From JBMHDW01 sp049889175 (GTDB lineage Bacteria; Pseudomonadota; Gammaproteobacteria; Comchoanobacterales; Comchoanobacteraceae): 64,000 bases of DNA. The first letter of the stretch is position 1. The number at the start of each line of letters is the position of its first letter. Location of the stretch: NCBI GenBank assembly GCA_049889175.1, contig JBMHDW010000001.1, forward strand, positions 292,903 through 356,902. The letters are read 5' to 3'. Under the pieces are notes generated by a model. It did no database searches. It was not told where the DNA came from and saw only the letters and a program-made list of their open reading frames with translations. Of the stretch, positions 1-9,128 are shown piece after piece. The position numbers and the translations under genes are program-made.

Positions 1-1350
1 ATTTCTAATCCACCTAAACTGATTGACACATTACCGGTTCATGTATCTTCAACGTTCATTAACCCAAATAGCATCAACCTTATGGATCGCCAATCATCAC
101 AAGATAAATGGCTTGATTTAAAAAACTTTTATACATTCCCTCCGTACCAAAAAACAGATAAGTGGACACACTTTGCTGGCCCTTCTTGGCAATCACCTAT
201 ACATACCGTTGTTATCCAATGGGGGAATGAATCAACTCAAAACCTAAAATATAAACTCTTTGATGATATTATTGATACCTGGTATAACCTTAATACAGAA
301 ATACTTCGTGATCAAATAAGCTATGTCTCCCAAGATCTTATCTTTAATAATAGACAATTAAGCCTATCGGGGCCTTACGATTTTTTAAGCCCTAGTCTGG
401 AAAAAGCTTTGACCATCATCAACCAACTAGATGAACCGTCATTGAAAAAAGATTTTGACAAAATCAAAAGACTTTTAACCATTCAATACAGTCAAACAAT
501 AAATCTATCCAGTGCCCTTCAACAGCACTACAGTGCTTTACGTAACAACCAGTTCTATACCCGAGAGCAGCTACTTAAGTCACTGCATGGATTAACTAAA
601 GAAAACATTCAAGAGGTAATTAACTACCATGAAAAAAGTCACAGCGGTGCACTGATTTTTTCTGATGCTGAAGCCCAAGATATTAAGGATGTTCTAAATG
701 CAAAACTACAGCCCCCCTCTTTTGTTGCTTCTTCTTTAGAGCTTTACGACTACAAGGATCAAACCATACATACAATTCAATATAATGATCCTTCACAACA
801 CGGCATACTAATATGGCGACACCTGGATACAGAAACATTTGTTGATTATGACCGATATTATTTATATCAAATGATGGATTGGATTCTCAGCAATAGATAC
901 TTTACTCAAATTAGAACCAACCTTAATTTGGGTTATATAGCTCATTTAGCGCATTCTTTATTTCCTTACTCACCAACACTTATAACCCTTGTTCAGAGCG
1001 AGAAACCGGAGAAAGAACTTATCGAAGCTGACCAAGCGTTTTTTGACCATATGTGTAGTAATGAATTTTCAGATAAAGACTTAAAAGACTATCATCATAA
1101 CATTTTAACAAACCTTAAAACGCCATCAATACAATTATCTAAACTAATTGTACCGTATATTCAAGATGCTTTTTCATTAACACCCTCTTTGAACCTTGCT
1201 GAATATTATGCTCATATCCAAAACTTTACACCGAGTAAATTTAAAACATTGTTTAGGGATTGGTGCGAAAAACATCAAACCCAAGTTATCAAAACGAGTG
1301 ATGATGGGGTTAATAACATGAAACCAACCAAAATCACTGTTATTAAGTAA
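1..1350 (+). CDS. M16 (pitrilysin/insulinase) zinc peptidase, C-terminal part
   Basis: The frame is open from base 1, so only the last 449 residues of a larger protein are present and the true start lies to the left. The visible part has the alternating helix/strand character of the M16 C-terminal domains. Around bases 890-960 there is an F-x-x-I-R-T-x-x-x-L-G-Y stretch that matches the conserved 'FxxLRTxxQLGY' signature of pitrilysin/insulysin C-terminal domains. The HxxEH zinc site would be in the missing N-terminal half, so activity cannot be judged. Family members are usually periplasmic or secreted peptidases. The gene ends tail-to-tail with the alpha/beta hydrolase, overlapping it by 8 bases. 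Confidence 0.75.
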   Translation: MSNPPKLIDTLPVHVSSTFINPNSINLMDRQSSQDKWLDLKNFYTFPPYQKTDKWTHFAGPSWQSPIHTVVIQWGNESTQNLKYKLFDDIIDTWYNLNTEILRDQISYVSQDLIFNNRQLSLSGPYDFLSPSLEKALTIINQLDEPSLKKDFDKIKRLLTIQYSQTINLSSALQQHYSALRNNQFYTREQLLKSLHGLTKENIQEVINYHEKSHSGALIFSDAEAQDIKDVLNAKLQPPSFVASSLELYDYKDQTIHTIQYNDPSQHGILIWRHLDTETFVDYDRYYLYQMMDWILSNRYFTQIRTNLNLGYIAHLAHSLFPYSPTLITLVQSEKPEKELIEADQAFFDHMCSNEFSDKDLKDYHHNILTNLKTPSIQLSKLIVPYIQDAFSLTPSLNLAEYYAHIQNFTPSKFKTLFRDWCEKHQTQVIKTSDDGVNNMKPTKITVIK

Positions 1351-2446
1351 CCGTATTGCTACCAGTGTGGTCTGATAAAAACAACTTCAGTGGCTTGGTT
1401 ATTTCCGGGTCTAAACGAAATATAGGATCTAAGTGACCGAGTGGCAACAACAAATATTGAGCATTAGTTAAGTCACTAGGCTCAGCAAAAGGGGGGATAA
1501 CCATATCATTTTTGCCAATAATCACCATACATTCTTTGGGTATATCTTGGTGAATGCGATAGTTAAAACCCGAGAGCATGATCGAAAATGATAACAAAGG
1601 TATGCCTTTTAAAAGCGTACTGACAGAACTAAATGTGCGATCTAGAACCATTTTATGGTGACATGAACCCAACAAGTTCTGTGTTTTCATTTGCGAATAG
1701 GCTTCAGACATTAGCACTGCGCCCATACAGTGGCCGTACCATATTATCTGTGTAGCCTTGTGATGAAACGCAAATAATGCTGCACATTTAATAGAGTCAA
1801 CAGGCGTTTGTGAGTGATACCTCCCTGTAACCCTTTGCCAAAAAGTTGTGGTGGGCCGATTCACAACCAAAATATGCTGATGATCACCAAATAAGTGATT
1901 AATTTCATGAACGGCTTTTTTAATATCAGTATAGTCCCCGGGCAGACTTCCAGCGCCTGGAATAAATATGATCCAATGAGAAGAGGGCTGTCTACTTTTT
2001 ACCCAAGCAACAGGGCACTCAAACCCATCTAATCTAAAAAAGCCTCGAATCACATCATGATTTCGAATTTGATTAAGTTGAACTTGATAATTTTCATCTG
2101 TAATTTTTGACCATCGTTTTTGTTGCAGCCAAAGCCTTAACCGAACATAAAAAGGTAAGCTCCTTGGGGATACCACCAACAATGATAGTGCATTGATCAC
2201 AACCAACACCAAGGTAAATGTTGCAAGAGTAGACATGCTAACACCAAATGTCCAAGATAGATGAAAGGGGATAACCAACAATGTTGCCAAAATCTCTAAT
2301 AATAACAACCATACAGACAACCTCAGAAGCTGGGACATCCACTTTAACCGCGTAGGCTTAAGATTGTTCCATTCACTTGGATTTGTTGAATAACAAAAAC
2401 TGGCTAATTTATGCTGATGATATTGATCAAAAATATTGTTACTCAA
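1343..2446 (-). CDS. membrane-anchored alpha/beta hydrolase with Cys nucleophile
   Basis: 367 residues. An N-terminal part with two hydrophobic segments (about residues 38-65 and 70-95) is followed by an alpha/beta-hydrolase domain. It shows an oxyanion-type FIPGAGS turn, a nucleophile elbow GHCMG with Cys where Ser is usual, an acid in GKNDMVIPP, and a late His in LGHLDP. Cys at this position is known in dienelactone hydrolases (GxCxG). Some Legionella and Chlamydia lipase-like proteins also carry a 'DRTFSS' stretch after the elbow, as here, but that link is from memory. The start is TTG: a stop lies two codons upstream, and the next Met is residue 37. It is last in a three-gene operon, 9 bases after the preceding stop. 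Substrate unknown. Confidence 0.65.
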   Translation of the reverse strand: MSNNIFDQYHQHKLASFCYSTNPSEWNNLKPTRLKWMSQLLRLSVWLLLLEILATLLVIPFHLSWTFGVSMSTLATFTLVLVVINALSLLVVSPRSLPFYVRLRLWLQQKRWSKITDENYQVQLNQIRNHDVIRGFFRLDGFECPVAWVKSRQPSSHWIIFIPGAGSLPGDYTDIKKAVHEINHLFGDHQHILVVNRPTTTFWQRVTGRYHSQTPVDSIKCAALFAFHHKATQIIWYGHCMGAVLMSEAYSQMKTQNLLGSCHHKMVLDRTFSSVSTLLKGIPLLSFSIMLSGFNYRIHQDIPKECMVIIGKNDMVIPPFAEPSDLTNAQYLLLPLGHLDPIFRLDPEITKPLKLFLSDHTGSNTVT

Positions 2447-2455
2447 GGCTTAACC

Positions 2456-3295
2456 CTAACCTCTTGAAGAAGCGAAAACAGTTTTTACATTATTTGTTTT
2501 ATCTTCTTCAGCCATGTTCCGTGCTGAGCTTTGGCGTTTATCTGTTTGAGGAAAAGGTGTACAACCTTCAGCAAAAACGTCACTAGGCACTTTTGTATAA
2601 CCTTGTGATACAAAAGATTGATGACCCAACTGATTAAAGGAAAAGGACTCATTAATAAAGAAAATAATACTATTTAATGGCACAAGAAACAGCAAAGGCA
2701 GCGTATCAATGAAGATCAGGCTTGTCGCGCTTAACACCAGCAGATCAGACATGAATAAACACCCACACACAAGCAATAGAAGCGCATAACAAGCCATGGA
2801 CAGAAACGTAACAGAATCTGACTCGTCACTAGAGTCAAGCTTGTTATCAATAAACTTTGAATAAAGCTCTTGGTAAAGAGGAATTTGTTGACTTATTGTT
2901 AATTGGGTTATGAGAACCAAAAAAGCATACCCAAGCACTAACACAAGTGCACACAACTTACTGACGATATCTGATAAAATAATAGCTAACAACAACACGG
3001 AAAACCTTAAAATGGCTTTGGATATTACCGAAAAAAATGTTTCAAAGATTTGGGCAATACACAATATGCTAAAGGGCACTAAACGAGCTAATATAAACCC
3101 TAGAAAGTCGATGGCTTTCAGCATAAATGGGGGCATGATGTTAAAAAGCATTAGCGCATTACAAACATTAAACACCACACCTAATACAAATCGAAAAGGG
3201 GCATTAACAATCTTTACCCACAATGGTGCTCCACCACTCTCAACCAACTGGTAAAGATCTACTTTAGCGAACCATTCTTGTTCAAAGTGAGACAT
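2456..3295 (-). CDS. orphan multi-pass membrane protein
   Basis: 279 residues. I recognise no family. There are about five strongly hydrophobic stretches between residues 30 and 215, then a soluble Ser/Asp/Glu/Lys-rich tail of about 60 residues containing an EEDK cluster. The ATG at 3295 follows a strong GAGGGGGG ribosome-binding site. The frame is open further upstream, but those codons overlap the preceding gene without a better start. The start lies inside the end of the upstream membrane gene (14-base overlap), so translation is probably coupled. Its character (hydrophobic centre, polar ends) matches four other orphan genes in the window. A host-membrane effector role is possible but only inferred. 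Confidence 0.6.
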   Translation of the reverse strand: MSHFEQEWFAKVDLYQLVESGGAPLWVKIVNAPFRFVLGVVFNVCNALMLFNIMPPFMLKAIDFLGFILARLVPFSILCIAQIFETFFSVISKAILRFSVLLLAIILSDIVSKLCALVLVLGYAFLVLITQLTISQQIPLYQELYSKFIDNKLDSSDESDSVTFLSMACYALLLLVCGCLFMSDLLVLSATSLIFIDTLPLLFLVPLNSIIFFINESFSFNQLGHQSFVSQGYTKVPSDVFAEGCTPFPQTDKRQSSARNMAEEDKTNNVKTVFASSRG

Positions 3296-4358
3296 TTTTA
3301 CCCCCCTCGTTGTTTTTTTCCTCTGCACACACAACCATTGTTGCTGCCTTAAATGGCTCAAAAACAACACCCCTTGAAAGAGAACCTAGATAGTGGGATG
3401 AAAAGCTACCATGCCAAGTATCTTCTAAGGTAACCTTAGGGGTATCAGGAATAAACCAGTAATAAAACGAATCAAGAAGATCGTCAAGATTTGCACCCAA
3501 ACTACTAAAAATATTTTTAAATACGGATTTGCTATCCATCCATTCTGAATAAAACATTGTATCAGCACCAAAAAAAGCTAAAACAAGGGCATAAATAACA
3601 ACACAAGGTACCAGGGCTAGCCCCAATATAAAACAAATTGCTAAGACAGCAGAGCTAACACCAAGTAAGCTAAGTACATCAAGCCCAACAAGAGACAGTG
3701 CCTCTTTAATGCCACCAAATATACCTAAGTAGCCACTGTTTTTATCATATGCCCACCGCGATAAGTCCCACACAAGAATTACGCCACTTAGAACAGCTGG
3801 TATCTGAATTGGCAATATTAAAGACATTAGGGCGGTTAGCCCCAGCAGATAAAAAACAAGATGAGATAGCACGTGACCAATGATCTTAAACACATACGAT
3901 TTGAGGGTCAGTAGAACTGCGTTTATTGACACCACAACTGGCAAAATGCAAACTGTCACTAATATGGGAACCAATATTACAGCACCCACAACAATCAAGC
4001 ATGCAAACTTAAACACATCACTAAGAATGCTTGGTAAATGTAATAATGAAACCAAAACCATTGCAGTTAAGTTTATAATATAAAAAACAAACGCAGCGGA
4101 GCACCTAGATAACAATCTAATGAACCGCCTGGTCACATTACTTTCACCACATAGTATTGATAAAAACCCATCCAAAATCATTAAGGGCAAACGCAAAGGT
4201 AGACTCAACAACATAACGACGCCAGTAACGGGGTCTGGGTGATAAAGACCAAGTTCTAAGATGTTACAACTGGCAAGACTGTCTCTAGAGTGCCTTAAGC
4301 TATCTTTAGCTCTTGAGATGAGAACATGACTCATCGACAACAAACTCATGCTTTCCAT
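3282..4358 (-). CDS. orphan multi-pass membrane protein
   Basis: 358 residues, no recognised domain. It is very rich in Leu, Ile and Val, with about seven hydrophobic segments spread over residues 50-275. The polar N-terminus is Ser/Arg-rich. The C-terminal part (residues 280-358) contains aromatic clusters and ends in a Lys/Asn/Gly-rich tail. The ATG at 4358 is preceded by AAGG about 8 bases upstream. It is first in a three-gene minus-strand operon with another orphan membrane protein and the Cys-type hydrolase. It begins only 50 bases after fmt, so read-through from the fmt operon is possible. Function unknown. Confidence 0.6.
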   Translation of the reverse strand: MESMSLLSMSHVLISRAKDSLRHSRDSLASCNILELGLYHPDPVTGVVMLLSLPLRLPLMILDGFLSILCGESNVTRRFIRLLSRCSAAFVFYIINLTAMVLVSLLHLPSILSDVFKFACLIVVGAVILVPILVTVCILPVVVSINAVLLTLKSYVFKIIGHVLSHLVFYLLGLTALMSLILPIQIPAVLSGVILVWDLSRWAYDKNSGYLGIFGGIKEALSLVGLDVLSLLGVSSAVLAICFILGLALVPCVVIYALVLAFFGADTMFYSEWMDSKSVFKNIFSSLGANLDDLLDSFYYWFIPDTPKVTLEDTWHGSFSSHYLGSLSRGVVFEPFKAATMVVCAEEKNNEGGKNVSL

Positions 4359-4408
4359 ATTATACCTTGTTTTTTGCTCATTATATGTACTCCGAACAAA
4401 TTGTCAAC

Positions 4409-5299
4409 TTACTGTTTATCAAAAAAACCATTTAGAACAACCATCTCACCTGGAGAAACCCTCTTTTTTCCAGCAAGGGTCCAACTTACTAGTTTTAAGC
4501 TCTTGTCTCCACAAGAAACAATACTGTTTTGAATCTGACCAACCTGCCCAGTGCTATTTATATCACTCAAACAAACCTGATGTATTTTTACGCGAACACC
4601 ATTCATAACACTATACAAGCCCTCATGGCCATAGGCCCTTACTTTTCGCTCAATCATAGCTGCGCTTTCTGTCCAATCAACTTTTAACTGGCTTTTAATG
4701 GTTTTCTTAGCAAATGATACCTCTCCACTCTGATGGTGCAAAGGCCAAGGTACGTCCATATTAAGGACATCTAATAGCATTGTGGCACCCATATCTGATG
4801 CTCGACCCAACAGCTCATGAGTGGTCTCCTGTGGTCCAATATCTAAAGGTGATTGAGCAACAATGGGACCAGAATCCCACCCTTCGTCCATTTGCATCAC
4901 ACAAACAGCTGTTTCTTTATCACCATTTACAATGGCAGCATGAATAGGCGCTGCGCCACGATACTGTGGCAACTTAGATGGATGAATATTAAGACAACCA
5001 AGAGGAAACATAGCCAATAGCCGTGGTGGTATTTTAAGCCCATAAGCTACAATGATCATAACATCTGCTTGATAAGACTCCAGAACATCCATCATGACAT
5101 CATCCAGCACCACAGGCTGATGAAGCTGAACCCGTTCTCTCTTTGCGATTTTTTTTACTGGACTTTCTTGGGTACGAAGGCCTCTACCAGCAGGCCTATC
5201 TGGCTGGGTTAGAACCGCCAAAACATCATGCTCACTGTTTAATAATGCCTCAAGAGTAGGGCACGCAAACAAAGATGTGCCCGCAAAAATAACCTTCAT
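4409..5299 (-). CDS. fmt: methionyl-tRNA formyltransferase
   Basis: 296 residues, slightly shorter than the usual 310-315. It transfers a formyl group from 10-formyl-tetrahydrofolate to initiator Met-tRNA. The N-terminal formyltransferase fold begins with MKVIFAGTSLFA. The folate/catalytic signature NIHPSKLPQYRGAAPI carries the key Asn and His, and the Asp lies in DEGWDSGPI. The C-terminal OB-like domain (from about residue 205) is present, with KLVSWTLAGKK near the end. Its ATG overlaps the def stop by one base (TAATG), so the two are translationally coupled, as in most gammaproteobacteria. Confidence 0.95.
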   Translation of the reverse strand: MKVIFAGTSLFACPTLEALLNSEHDVLAVLTQPDRPAGRGLRTQESPVKKIAKRERVQLHQPVVLDDVMMDVLESYQADVMIIVAYGLKIPPRLLAMFPLGCLNIHPSKLPQYRGAAPIHAAIVNGDKETAVCVMQMDEGWDSGPIVAQSPLDIGPQETTHELLGRASDMGATMLLDVLNMDVPWPLHHQSGEVSFAKKTIKSQLKVDWTESAAMIERKVRAYGHEGLYSVMNGVRVKIHQVCLSDINSTGQVGQIQNSIVSCGDKSLKLVSWTLAGKKRVSPGEMVVLNGFFDKQ

Positions 5300-5829
5300 T
5301 AACTACTTCCCTTTAAAATCTTTTTTAACAATTTGTTAGCACGAAGCTTTTGAATGGGACTCAGTCGATCAATAAACAACCTACCATCTAAGTGATCAAT
5401 CTCATGAAGAATGACTCGTGCAAAAAATGGATCATCATTAATGACTAGCTCTTGTGGTGTTAAGGACTCATCTAAATAATTTACTTTTATTTTATTAAAT
5501 CGCTTCACTGATGCCTGCAGCTCTTTTATGGACATACAACCCTCGACGTCACTTTCTAATACCGCATCAGACAAAGGCTCAGCAACAGGGTTAATCAACA
5601 CCAAAACGGCTTGTTTTTCTGTATCTGGTCTAACAACAATGACGCGTTTTGTGTATGCGATTTGATTGGCAGCCAAGCCCACGCAGTGATCATAAGCAAG
5701 GCAAGTTGCTTTCAGCTCTTCAACAATCCGCTTTACCTCTTCAGATGAGTCTTTAGCACATACCTCGGTTGCTTTCTTTCTTAGTACAGATGCTGTTGGG
5801 AACTGAACAATATCTCTAACTTTTGCCAT
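5299..5829 (-). CDS. def: peptide deformylase
   Basis: 176 residues, a normal length for a bacterial deformylase. It removes the N-formyl group from new proteins. All three metal-site motifs are visible: GLAANQI (motif 1), EGCMSI (motif 2, metal-ligand Cys) and HEIDHLDG (motif 3, two His ligands and catalytic Glu). It is co-transcribed with fmt through a 1-base overlap, the standard def-fmt pairing. The ATG is at 5829, with a GAGG-like stretch upstream. Confidence 0.95.
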   Translation of the reverse strand: MAKVRDIVQFPTASVLRKKATEVCAKDSSEEVKRIVEELKATCLAYDHCVGLAANQIAYTKRVIVVRPDTEKQAVLVLINPVAEPLSDAVLESDVEGCMSIKELQASVKRFNKIKVNYLDESLTPQELVINDDPFFARVILHEIDHLDGRLFIDRLSPIQKLRANKLLKKILKGSS

Positions 5830-5866
5830 TTTAAAACCTCAATTATTCATTATGGTCGACATTATA

Positions 5867-6448
5867 TCACATTGCTTTAAGAGAATCATTATTGAGGCGG
5901 TCTAAAAAATTCTGACAAAGATCTAGCCCCCATTCAGTTAAGATGGACTCAGGATGATACTGCACACCGTACAAAGGATAGTCTGGATGATGAATGGCCA
6001 TAATTTCACCCTCTTGACTATGGGCATCAATAACAAATATCCCTGGATGAGTCACCACCAAAGAGTGGTAATGGGCCATTAAAAATCCGTTAGGAAGCCC
6101 TGAAAGCAAACCACTATCATGATGGTTGATGGGCGTTGATAGACCATGACGAGGCTCCTTAGCTAACTCAACTTGCCCACCAAAAGCATAAGCTAAAATC
6201 TGATGCCCCAAACAAATACCCAACATGGGCACTTGTGTGTAGTATTTTTTTATCCACTCTAGTGTCTGAGGGTAATCAGCTGGTGAATCTGGCCCAGGAG
6301 ATAGTATAACGGCTTTGGGTAGGTCGGCATTTCTGGTCTTTTCCACAAAGTTATCCACAGAATAAACAACTACGTTCTCTCCCAACAACATGAAATATCG
6401 AGCGACATTTGCAACAAAAGAATCATGATGATTAATGACCCAAATCAT
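5867..6448 (-). CDS. pabA: glutamine amidotransferase subunit of aminodeoxychorismate/anthranilate synthase
   Basis: 193 residues, full length for PabA/TrpG. It hydrolyses glutamine and feeds ammonia to the chorismate-using partner. The class I amidotransferase triad is visible: nucleophilic Cys in GICLGHQ, and His/Glu in the HPES motif near the C-terminus. An oxyanion SPGP motif is also present. Its ATG overlaps the stop of the pabB-like gene in an ATGA junction. With no trp genes nearby and an adjacent PabB-like partner, a p-aminobenzoate (folate) role is more likely than tryptophan synthesis, but PabA can serve both. Confidence 0.85.
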   Translation of the reverse strand: MIWVINHHDSFVANVARYFMLLGENVVVYSVDNFVEKTRNADLPKAVILSPGPDSPADYPQTLEWIKKYYTQVPMLGICLGHQILAYAFGGQVELAKEPRHGLSTPINHHDSGLLSGLPNGFLMAHYHSLVVTHPGIFVIDAHSQEGEIMAIHHPDYPLYGVQYHPESILTEWGLDLCQNFLDRLNNDSLKAM

Positions 6449-7770
6449 GAGGATTCTCCACTCAATGCTTCTACCAATGCTTGGGCCTTAACGCAAGCCT
6501 CATGATATTCTTCCTCAGGCTTTGATAGAAGTGTCACAGCGCCTCCTGCATGGCAAGCAATATGATGATCATCAACCGTCACACTTCTAATTAACACAGA
6601 TGAGTCCATATCTCCAGATGTTGAAAAAACACCTAAACATCCAGTGTAAGGACCTCTTGGCAGGGCTTCTAAGCGGTCAATTAATTCAATTGCTTTAGCT
6701 TTTGGTGCGCCAGAAATAGAACCCGCAGGAAAAATACGAGCCATCACTTCCACCACCCATTCAGGGTCAATTAACCGCCCCTTTACAGATGAAACCAGGT
6801 GGTGAACAAATGCGTGTGTTTTCACAACACAAAAACCATCTACTTGGACGCTTTCAGGTTCACATAAGAGTGATAAATCATGACGCATTAAATCAACAAT
6901 CATCGCATTTTCAGCTATATCCTTTGTGCTTCGCTTAAGAATATCTTTATTATTTTGATCAATTATTGGGTCGGAATGCCGCTGAATTGTACCCTTAATA
7001 GGATGGGTTTGTATCCAGCCATCAGTCACCTGAACAAATCGCTCAGGGGAAAATGACAACACGGCTTGATTGCCTGACCAGTAAGCGGACATGGGTGCTT
7101 GATGCTTTTGTCTAAGATCAAGATAACAAGATAGTGATGACCAAGTGCTTGGCCTTGGGGCTACCCAGCTTTGGGTTAAATTTAGTTCGAACAAATGTCC
7201 GCTTCTAATCCACTGCTGTGCCAGCTTTACACCATCAATATACCCTTGGCGACCTAGGCTTTCTGTAAATTGTAGCGACGGCTTATCAATAGTTGGTATG
7301 GAGTATGGCAAAGCAAGCCATGATAACGCTTGATCTAGTCGCTTTTGTGCTCTAGCCGCTTTTTTCTCAAGATCAGCTTCAGGTGCGCCTGTTGACACTA
7401 AAAAGCAACGCTTCTGGTGGTGATCCCAGGCCATCACTACATCATACCAACGAAGGCAAATGGATGGATGATCACAACGTTTGATGTCCAGGTCAACCCC
7501 AGCATCGTAATGCCAAAGACCAATACATCCTCCTTGGAAAGGGGGAAGATGACAAAGCCTGGGCTGCAAAGGTAATAAGCCTTGGCGCAAATAATGAGTA
7601 GCTAAAGACATTTGATCATAGCTAAGAACCTGCTCACTGTAAGGCCAAAAGCAAACATATTCATAGGTTTCGCTAGCTGATGTTCGATCGAGCCAAACCC
7701 ATTTATCTTCATCGCCAAAGCGATGCAGCCATTGACGAGATTCAGAGTAAGGCAACTCTTTAAAAAACAT
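6445..7770 (-). CDS. pabB: chorismate-binding subunit, aminodeoxychorismate synthase component I
   Basis: 441 residues from the chosen ATG at 7770, which has AAGGA about 9 bases upstream. A longer frame reaches 7830 without a better start. The protein has the chorismate-binding fold: HPIKGT in the core, a PAGSISGAPKAKAIELID signature, and TGCLGVFS towards the end. It converts chorismate plus ammonia to aminodeoxychorismate, the precursor of p-aminobenzoate for folate. TrpE is a relative and cannot be fully excluded, but the N-terminal part resembles PabB. First gene of the leftward pabB-pabA unit, starting beside the candidate origin. Confidence 0.85.
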   Translation of the reverse strand: MFFKELPYSESRQWLHRFGDEDKWVWLDRTSASETYEYVCFWPYSEQVLSYDQMSLATHYLRQGLLPLQPRLCHLPPFQGGCIGLWHYDAGVDLDIKRCDHPSICLRWYDVVMAWDHHQKRCFLVSTGAPEADLEKKAARAQKRLDQALSWLALPYSIPTIDKPSLQFTESLGRQGYIDGVKLAQQWIRSGHLFELNLTQSWVAPRPSTWSSLSCYLDLRQKHQAPMSAYWSGNQAVLSFSPERFVQVTDGWIQTHPIKGTIQRHSDPIIDQNNKDILKRSTKDIAENAMIVDLMRHDLSLLCEPESVQVDGFCVVKTHAFVHHLVSSVKGRLIDPEWVVEVMARIFPAGSISGAPKAKAIELIDRLEALPRGPYTGCLGVFSTSGDMDSSVLIRSVTVDDHHIACHAGGAVTLLSKPEEEYHEACVKAQALVEALSGESS

Positions 7771-7859
7771 ACATAAATCCTTAATAGAGGCACAATAAGC
7801 CTGGCATGAACAATAACTCAATCCAAACAATAAAACAAAAAAAGAAGTTATTCAAGAGT

Positions 7860-8285
7860 ATATCAGCTACCTTCTCATAAAATTTATAGTTAATCATACA
7901 GTTAGATTCTGTGGATAAATCTGTGAGCAAACAGAATAATACCTCTGTTATGGTCCTGTTAATAACTATGTGAATAACATTTTATGTTTTATTACCCACA
8001 ATTTAACACCCTATATTTCCACTTTTTTACCCACAAATAATAAACCAAAATTATTAAATTGAATCAGTTGTTTAGTATATTTTTCCACATTGTTAACAAG
8101 ACTAATAACTATAAATAACTATATATATATTTTAGTATTATTATTGTGAATAGATTATTGATATTTTCATTATGGTTATTTTAACACGATGTGAATAACT
8201 TCGTTAAGCTGTCTTTATGGGTAAAAAAGATAGCTAAATTAAGGTAGATACCATCATTATGTAGACAAATTCTTTGGTAGAATGG
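7860..8285. other. candidate chromosomal replication origin (oriC) with DnaA boxes
   Basis: A gene-free, very AT-rich stretch between the divergent pabB and rpmH genes. Boxes fitting TTWTNCACA lie at 7910-7918 (minus orientation, exact TTATCCACA), 7969-7977 (minus, TTATTCACA), 8081-8089 (plus, TTTTCCACA) and 8190-8198 (minus, TTATTCACA). One-mismatch boxes lie at 7992-8000 and 8027-8035 (both TTACCCACA) and 8145-8153 (minus, CTATTCACA). The segment 8095-8180 is almost pure A/T and could be the unwinding element. Genes run mainly leftward to the left and rightward to the right, as expected beside an origin. An origin next to rpmH is common in gammaproteobacteria, though dnaA itself is not here. 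Confidence 0.7.
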
Positions 8286-8314
8286 TTGACAAAAACAATT
8301 TACTCAATTACTAT
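8286..8314 (+). promoter_or_regulatory. sigma-70-type promoter of rpmH-rnpA
   Basis: A perfect -35 TTGACA at 8286-8291, a 17-base spacer, and a TACTAT -10 at 8309-8314 (4 of 6 bases of TATAAT). Transcription would start about 20 bases before the rpmH ATG at 8342, at the right edge of the candidate origin. Confidence 0.7.
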
Positions 8315-8341
8315 GTGACCAACATTTGACCAGAGATGATT

Positions 8342-8476
8342 ATGAAACGTACTTTTCAACCCAGTAATCGAAAGCGAAAAAACACCATGGGCTTCAGAGC
8401 TAGAATGAGCACTACTAATGGACGCAAGTTACTTAACAGAAGACGCGCCAAAGGGCGAAAAGTTTTAAGTGCATGA
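8342..8476 (+). CDS. rpmH: 50S ribosomal protein L34
   Basis: A 44-residue, extremely basic protein. It begins MKRTFQPSNRKRKNTMGFRA and ends in RRAKGRKVLSA, the universal L34 pattern and length. It is a structural protein of the large ribosomal subunit. Its stop overlaps the GTG start of rnpA by 8 bases, the usual rpmH-rnpA arrangement. A good promoter lies about 30 bases upstream. Confidence 0.97.
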   Translation: MKRTFQPSNRKRKNTMGFRARMSTTNGRKLLNRRRAKGRKVLSA

Positions 8477-8801
8477 TTGCCGCTTAAAGAAGTCTGCGGA
8501 CATACGAGCTATTCGTGGAAAACCGCCAGTACTCAAAGCATCGACTTTACTGATCTATCGAAAGGACAGCGCTCATCATCGTCTTGCTATTATGGTAGCC
8601 AAAAAAAGTTTTCCTAAAGCACATGATCGAAACAGAGTTAAGAGAGTCATCAGGCATGTTTTTTATCAGTTAAAAAATGTTTTGCTTTCAGGTGATTATG
8701 TTTTCCAAGTTAGAAATAACTTCAGATCCATTGATCAGTCTCAACAGTCTAGAGAAGTTCAAAAAATATGCGACCGATTAATATCATCCCTTACTATTTG
8801 A
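8469..8801 (+). CDS. rnpA: ribonuclease P protein component
   Basis: 110 residues, basic. It binds RNase P RNA and helps mature tRNA 5' ends. The family signature with the conserved Arg/Asn/Arg/Lys/Arg cluster is present as DRNRVKRVIRH at about residues 53-63. The start is GTG at 8469 inside the end of rpmH, implying coupled translation. The N-terminus is a little short compared with the usual 115-120 residues. Its end overlaps yidD by 34 bases. Confidence 0.93.
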   Translation: MHDCRLKKSADIRAIRGKPPVLKASTLLIYRKDSAHHRLAIMVAKKSFPKAHDRNRVKRVIRHVFYQLKNVLLSGDYVFQVRNNFRSIDQSQQSREVQKICDRLISSLTI

Positions 8802-9019
8802 TTCGGTTCTACCAATATTGTATCAGCCCATGGCTGCCTAAGTCATGCCGATTTCAACCTACTTGCTCTCAATATGCGTTAGAAGCCTATCAGCAGTTTG
8901 GGTTTTTACAAGCTTCTTGGCTTGTCTTAAAAAGATTATTGAAATGTCATCCATTCCATTCAGGTGGTTGTGACCCTGTTCCTAGAAAAATTAGAACACT
9001 TAGTAAAACTGATGTCTAG
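8768..9019 (+). CDS. yidD: membrane protein insertion efficiency factor YidD
   Basis: 83 residues. The conserved core is intact: ISPWLPKSCRFQPTCSQYA near the start and HPFHSGGCDPVP towards the end, including the conserved Cys residues. YidD is a small membrane-associated protein that assists YidC-dependent insertion. It overlaps rnpA by 34 bases and precedes yidC, the standard order. Confidence 0.95.
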   Translation: MRPINIIPYYLIRFYQYCISPWLPKSCRFQPTCSQYALEAYQQFGFLQASWLVLKRLLKCHPFHSGGCDPVPRKIRTLSKTDV

Positions 9020-9128
9020 AGTTCACAAGGATAACTAGTCTCAATACTTGCTTAAGTTTAACAGTAGGAGTATAGTCTACATATAGTTTTGTACAGTAAC
9101 GACTTATAAATTCCATTAAGGTGGTCCA

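Noticed and set aside
2377..2586. Small plus-strand ORF between hydrolase and membrane gene
   Set aside because: It lies opposite two coupled minus-strand genes and has no convincing ribosome-binding site.
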